NCBI GenBank assembly: GCA_021774435.1 | Contig: JAJFJB010000274.1 | Span: 1 to 34,455, forward strand | Source of the DNA: Alphaproteobacteria bacterium | GTDB taxonomy: Bacteria; Pseudomonadota; Alphaproteobacteria; UBA8366; GCA-2717185 | Direction of reading: 5' to 3' | DNA length: 34,455 nt | Shown: positions 31,846 through 34,455 of the stretch, one piece after another | How the letters are laid out: every line of letters starts with the position of its first letter | Numbering within the stretch: position 1 is the stretch's first letter | Program-made: the position numbers and the translations under genes | The notes under the pieces: generated by a model | What the model saw: only the letters and a program-made list of their open reading frames with translations | Told to the model about the DNA's origin: nothing | The model's database searches: none

Positions 31846-32060
31846 TCTTACATAATAAAAAATTAAAAAATAAAAGCAATAAAATAGTAACATAAAAAGT
31901 ATTATTTATTAAAATAAATAAATAACAGAATAAAATTGTATAATAAAAAAGTAACTAATTGAATTTCACATTTTTATTTAGTTATTATTTATAATAAAAA
32001 TTATTTTTACTATAAAAAAATTGTTAAATTTATTGATGGAAAGATATGTTTAGAGGCTAA
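31846..32060. other. extremely AT-rich spacer
   Basis: A low-complexity divergent spacer between the unknown gene at 31423 and the small secreted protein at 32095. Counting by eye, 31861-32040 has 19 G or C in 180 bases (about 11% GC). It is made of A-runs, T-runs and TAATAA/TTATTT words, with no gene, tRNA or strong palindrome that I can see. It likely holds the two divergent promoters and would be strongly bent or easily melted DNA. A silenced or acquired segment is possible but not shown. Confidence 0.85.
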
Positions 32061-32094
32061 GTTAGGAATGGCCATGAGTATGGAGAGACCACAG

Positions 32095-32457
32095 ATGCGA
32101 ATGAGAAGTTTGGCTGCAGCACTGGGGCTATTTTGGGTCGGCACGGCATGTGCCGGTGAAGCCGATGTGATTGCCGTTGATGTGACCGCGCAAGGGCAGG
32201 GACGGTACACCTTTAGTGTTACGGTCCGTCATGCGGACGAGGGCTGGGATCACTATGCCAATGCTTGGGAGGTCGTCGCTCTCGACGGCACCGTACTGGG
32301 AAAGAGAGTGCTCTATCACCCCCATGTCGGTGAGCAGCCCTTTACGCGCTCCTTGTCAGGCGTAGCGGTGCCGGCGGGTATGCGTGAAGTGATTGTCCGC
32401 GCCAACGATAGTGTGCACGGGCTCGGCGGTAAGGAGCAGCGAGTCAAGCTACCGTAG
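32095..32457 (+). CDS. small secreted protein, conserved hypothetical
   Basis: A 120-residue protein with a Sec signal peptide (Arg-rich start, LAAALGLFWVG core, ACA-G cleavage near residue 20). The mature domain of about 100 residues is beta-rich: FSVTVRHADEGWDHYANAWEVV, LYHPHVGEQPFTRSLSGV, then EVIVRANDSVHGLGG. The HPHVGEQPFTRSL stretch with its two His looks conserved-type and could bind a metal, but I know no function. GGAGAG before ATG 32095 decides the start; in-frame ATGs at 32068, 32074 and 32080 would lengthen the n-region. A palindromic repeat copy begins at its stop codon. Confidence 0.75.
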   Translation: MRMRSLAAALGLFWVGTACAGEADVIAVDVTAQGQGRYTFSVTVRHADEGWDHYANAWEVVALDGTVLGKRVLYHPHVGEQPFTRSLSGVAVPAGMREVIVRANDSVHGLGGKEQRVKLP

Positions 32458-32528
32458 GTCAGTCGAGTTTGGTTGGAATTGCTTACAGCGATCCACCAAC
32501 CGCGTGAAGCTGACCCGGATGTGCTCTA
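32457..32528. repeat. interspersed palindromic repeat, copy 2
   Basis: A diverged 59-base copy (32457-32515) of the repeat at 9472-9530. It is bounded by GGTCAG and CTGACC, with the shared core GGTTGGAATTGCTTAC and GCGATCCACCAACCGCGTGAA. It is followed directly by CGGATGTGCTCTA, whose TGTGCTCTA is also the right end of the hairpin at 9544-9606; the AT-rich inner stem of that hairpin is absent here. As in copy 1 it begins at a stop codon. Confidence 0.7.
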
Positions 32529-32555
32529 GCGGCTGATCGCAATGATCTAGGCAAT

Positions 32556-32589
32556 AAAAAAACCCCGCCGAACGCGCCGGCGGGGTTTT
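32556..32589 (-). terminator. intrinsic terminator of glnA
   Basis: AACCCCGCCG (32561-32570) and CGGCGGGGTT (32578-32587) form a perfect 10-base GC-rich stem with loop AACGCGC. On the minus strand the stem is followed by a run of seven T in total, a standard Rho-independent terminator 17 bases after the glnA stop. TTTTC on the other side means it can also stop transcription from the small secreted-protein gene. Confidence 0.92.
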
Positions 32590-32605
32590 CGTGTCTTCGG
32601 TTGAA

Positions 32606-34015
32606 TTAAACCGAGTAATACATATCGAATTCTACTGGGTGCGGCGTCATGTCGAGGTTCTGAACTTCCTCTCTCTTCAGCTCGATATAGGCATCGATTT
32701 GATCGTCGGTCATGACGTCGCCGCGTTTCATGAATTCGCGGTCGGCGTCGAGCGCATCGAGCGCTTGGCTAAGTGAACTGGACACCGTGGGGACGTCCGC
32801 CAATTCTTCGGGCGGCAGGTCGTATAGATCCTTATCCATCGGATCGCCGGGATTGATCTTGTTCTCAATCCCATCGAGGCCCGCCATCAACATTGCGGTA
32901 AAGGCGTAGTACGGATTCGACGCCGCATCGGGGAATCGAATTTCAACCCGCTTGCCATTCGGGCTCGCGACATGAGGAATACGGCAGGACGCTGACCGGT
33001 TCCGCGCGGAATAGGCGAGGAGAACCGGAGCTTCGAATCCGGGAACGAGACGTTTGTAACTGTTCGTCGTCGAATTGCTAAACGCGTTGATCGCCCGCGC
33101 GTGCTTCATGATTCCGCCGATATAGTGCAGGCAGGTTTCCGATAGATCGGCATAAAGCGACCCGGCGAACATGTTGGAGCCGTCTTTCCAAATCGATTGG
33201 TGTACGTGCATGCCGGAACCATTGTCGTCTAGGACCGGTTTCGGCATGCACGTCGCCGTCTTGCCATAGGGATGTGCGACCATGTGCGTCACGTATTTGT
33301 AGATCTGAATATTATCGGCGCAGCGGATCAGCGTATCGAACTTGATGCCGAGTTCATGCTGCGACGGTGCGACCTCGTGGTGGTGCTTTTCCATCGTCAC
33401 ACCCATGCTGGCCATGGTGCTCACGATTTCCGCACGCAGGTCGTTCGCCGAGTCGACGGGGGGGACAGGGAAATAGCCGCCCTTAACCGCCGGCCGGTGG
33501 GCATAGTTGCCTTCTTCGAACTTCCGCCCGGAGTTATAGGGGCCTTCCTCGGAATCGATTTCGTAGAAGGTGCTGTTCATGGAAACGTTGAAACGCACCT
33601 CATCGAAAATGAAGAATTCGGGTTCGGGCCCGAAATAGGCGGTATCGCCAATGCCACTCGACTGGAGATGCGCCAGCGCGCGCTTTGCCGTTGAGCGCGG
33701 GTCGCGGTTGTAAGGCTGTCCGGAAGACGGCTCATAGATATCGCAATAGATGATCAGCATCGGCTGCGCCGCAAACGGATCCATCACCGCCGTCGACAGG
33801 TCCGGCATCAAGGTCATGTCGGATTCGTTGATCGACCGCCAGCCGGCAATCGAGGAGCCGTCGAACATGACGCCATCGGTAAAGGCGTCTTCGTCCATCA
33901 TGTCCGCACACATGGACAAATGCTGCCACTTCCCGCGCGGGTCTGTGAAACGGAGGTCGACGAATTGAACGTCGTTCTCGCTGATCATATTCAAGACGCT
34001 TTTGATGTCGGACAT
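32606..34015 (-). CDS. glnA: glutamine synthetase type I
   Basis: Glutamine synthetase (469 residues, the standard length), the ATP-dependent enzyme that fixes ammonium onto glutamate as a dodecamer. Visible landmarks: FDGSSIAGW near residue 50, [12 protein letters not shown] with metal ligands, [12 protein letters not shown], the [10 protein letters not shown] segment, [33 protein letters not shown] and RIPH-FPD. Tyr398 in [12 protein letters not shown] is the adenylation site, so GlnE-type covalent control is expected. ATG 34015 with AGGAAG upstream gives the standard N-terminus; an upstream start at 34045 is unlikely. glnB lies 86 bases upstream on the same strand without a terminator between, so the two form the common alphaproteobacterial glnB-glnA operon. 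Confidence 0.98.
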   Translation of the reverse strand: MSDIKSVLNMISENDVQFVDLRFTDPRGKWQHLSMCADMMDEDAFTDGVMFDGSSIAGWRSINESDMTLMPDLSTAVMDPFAAQPMLIIYCDIYEPSSGQPYNRDPRSTAKRALAHLQSSGIGDTAYFGPEPEFFIFDEVRFNVSMNSTFYEIDSEEGPYNSGRKFEEGNYAHRPAVKGGYFPVPPVDSANDLRAEIVSTMASMGVTMEKHHHEVAPSQHELGIKFDTLIRCADNIQIYKYVTHMVAHPYGKTATCMPKPVLDDNGSGMHVHQSIWKDGSNMFAGSLYADLSETCLHYIGGIMKHARAINAFSNSTTNSYKRLVPGFEAPVLLAYSARNRSASCRIPHVASPNGKRVEIRFPDAASNPYYAFTAMLMAGLDGIENKINPGDPMDKDLYDLPPEELADVPTVSSSLSQALDALDADREFMKRGDVMTDDQIDAYIELKREEVQNLDMTPHPVEFDMYYSV

Positions 34016-34101
34016 TGTCGTTCTTCCTGTTATCTCTGTTTCCAAATATTGCTTATCGCGTCCAATGGCCGCGCTGTTTGCTGGGACTTTCCGGTGGAAT
34101 G

Positions 34102-34455
<354 letters not shown>

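Noticed and set aside
31846-32060. The AT-rich spacer as a phage or plasmid origin
   Set aside because: I see no iterons, DnaA-box clusters, integrase, tRNA or partition gene near it; composition alone is not enough.

Overview
The window looks like a chromosomal segment of an alphaproteobacterium, probably a Rhodospirillales-type or related marine/soil heterotroph. The evidence is a glnB-glnA pair, an alphaproteobacterial-style CheZ, a TRAP transporter, class III CoA-transferases, ATP-dependent hydantoinase genes and moderately high GC coding DNA with short intergenic gaps. The taxonomic call is inference from gene content; no rRNA or tRNA gene is visible. No gene-free stretch exceeds 300 bases. 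I see no phage, insertion sequence, CRISPR array or complete mobile element.

Left part (1-4.7 kb): the 3' part of a class III CoA-transferase, two small lipoprotein genes that overlap each other, a LysE-type exporter, then a probable operon of an SDR-family protein that lacks the catalytic Tyr, an enoyl-CoA hydratase/isomerase-family protein and a TIGR03084/maleylpyruvate-isomerase-like protein.

Middle-left (4.7-12.7 kb): a catabolic-looking cluster. hyuA-hyuB (ATP-dependent hydantoinase/oxoprolinase family) diverges from a LysR regulator whose start is preceded by a perfect LysR-type palindrome. A stand-alone molybdenum hydroxylase large subunit follows, diverging from an isochorismatase-family cysteine hydrolase. 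Together these could open and hydrolyse a cyclic amide such as N-methylhydantoin, but the substrate is not shown by the sequence.

Centre (12.8-21.2 kb): a Tat-signal secreted protein, a TPP riboswitch followed by thiO-thiS-thiG, a GcvA-like LysR gene, a DinB-family protein, a major facilitator, an NlpC/P60 hydrolase and a TPP-dependent acetolactate-synthase-like enzyme.

Right-centre (21.2-29.3 kb): a TRAP transporter operon with a strong hairpin between the binding-protein gene and the small permease gene, an orphan cheZ, a cupin plus second CoA-transferase pair, a RhlE-like DEAD-box helicase and an alpha/beta hydrolase.

Right end (29.3-34.4 kb): parE, an unrecognised small protein gene beside an extremely AT-rich spacer (about 11% GC over 180 bases), a small secreted protein, and glnB-glnA with a clear terminator. 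A palindromic repeat occurs twice in spacers (9472 and 32457), the first time joined to a second long hairpin. Outside the core genes (thiamine, nitrogen, topoisomerase, helicase) the theme is import and catabolism of organic acids and amides through CoA-thioester and hydrolase chemistry.
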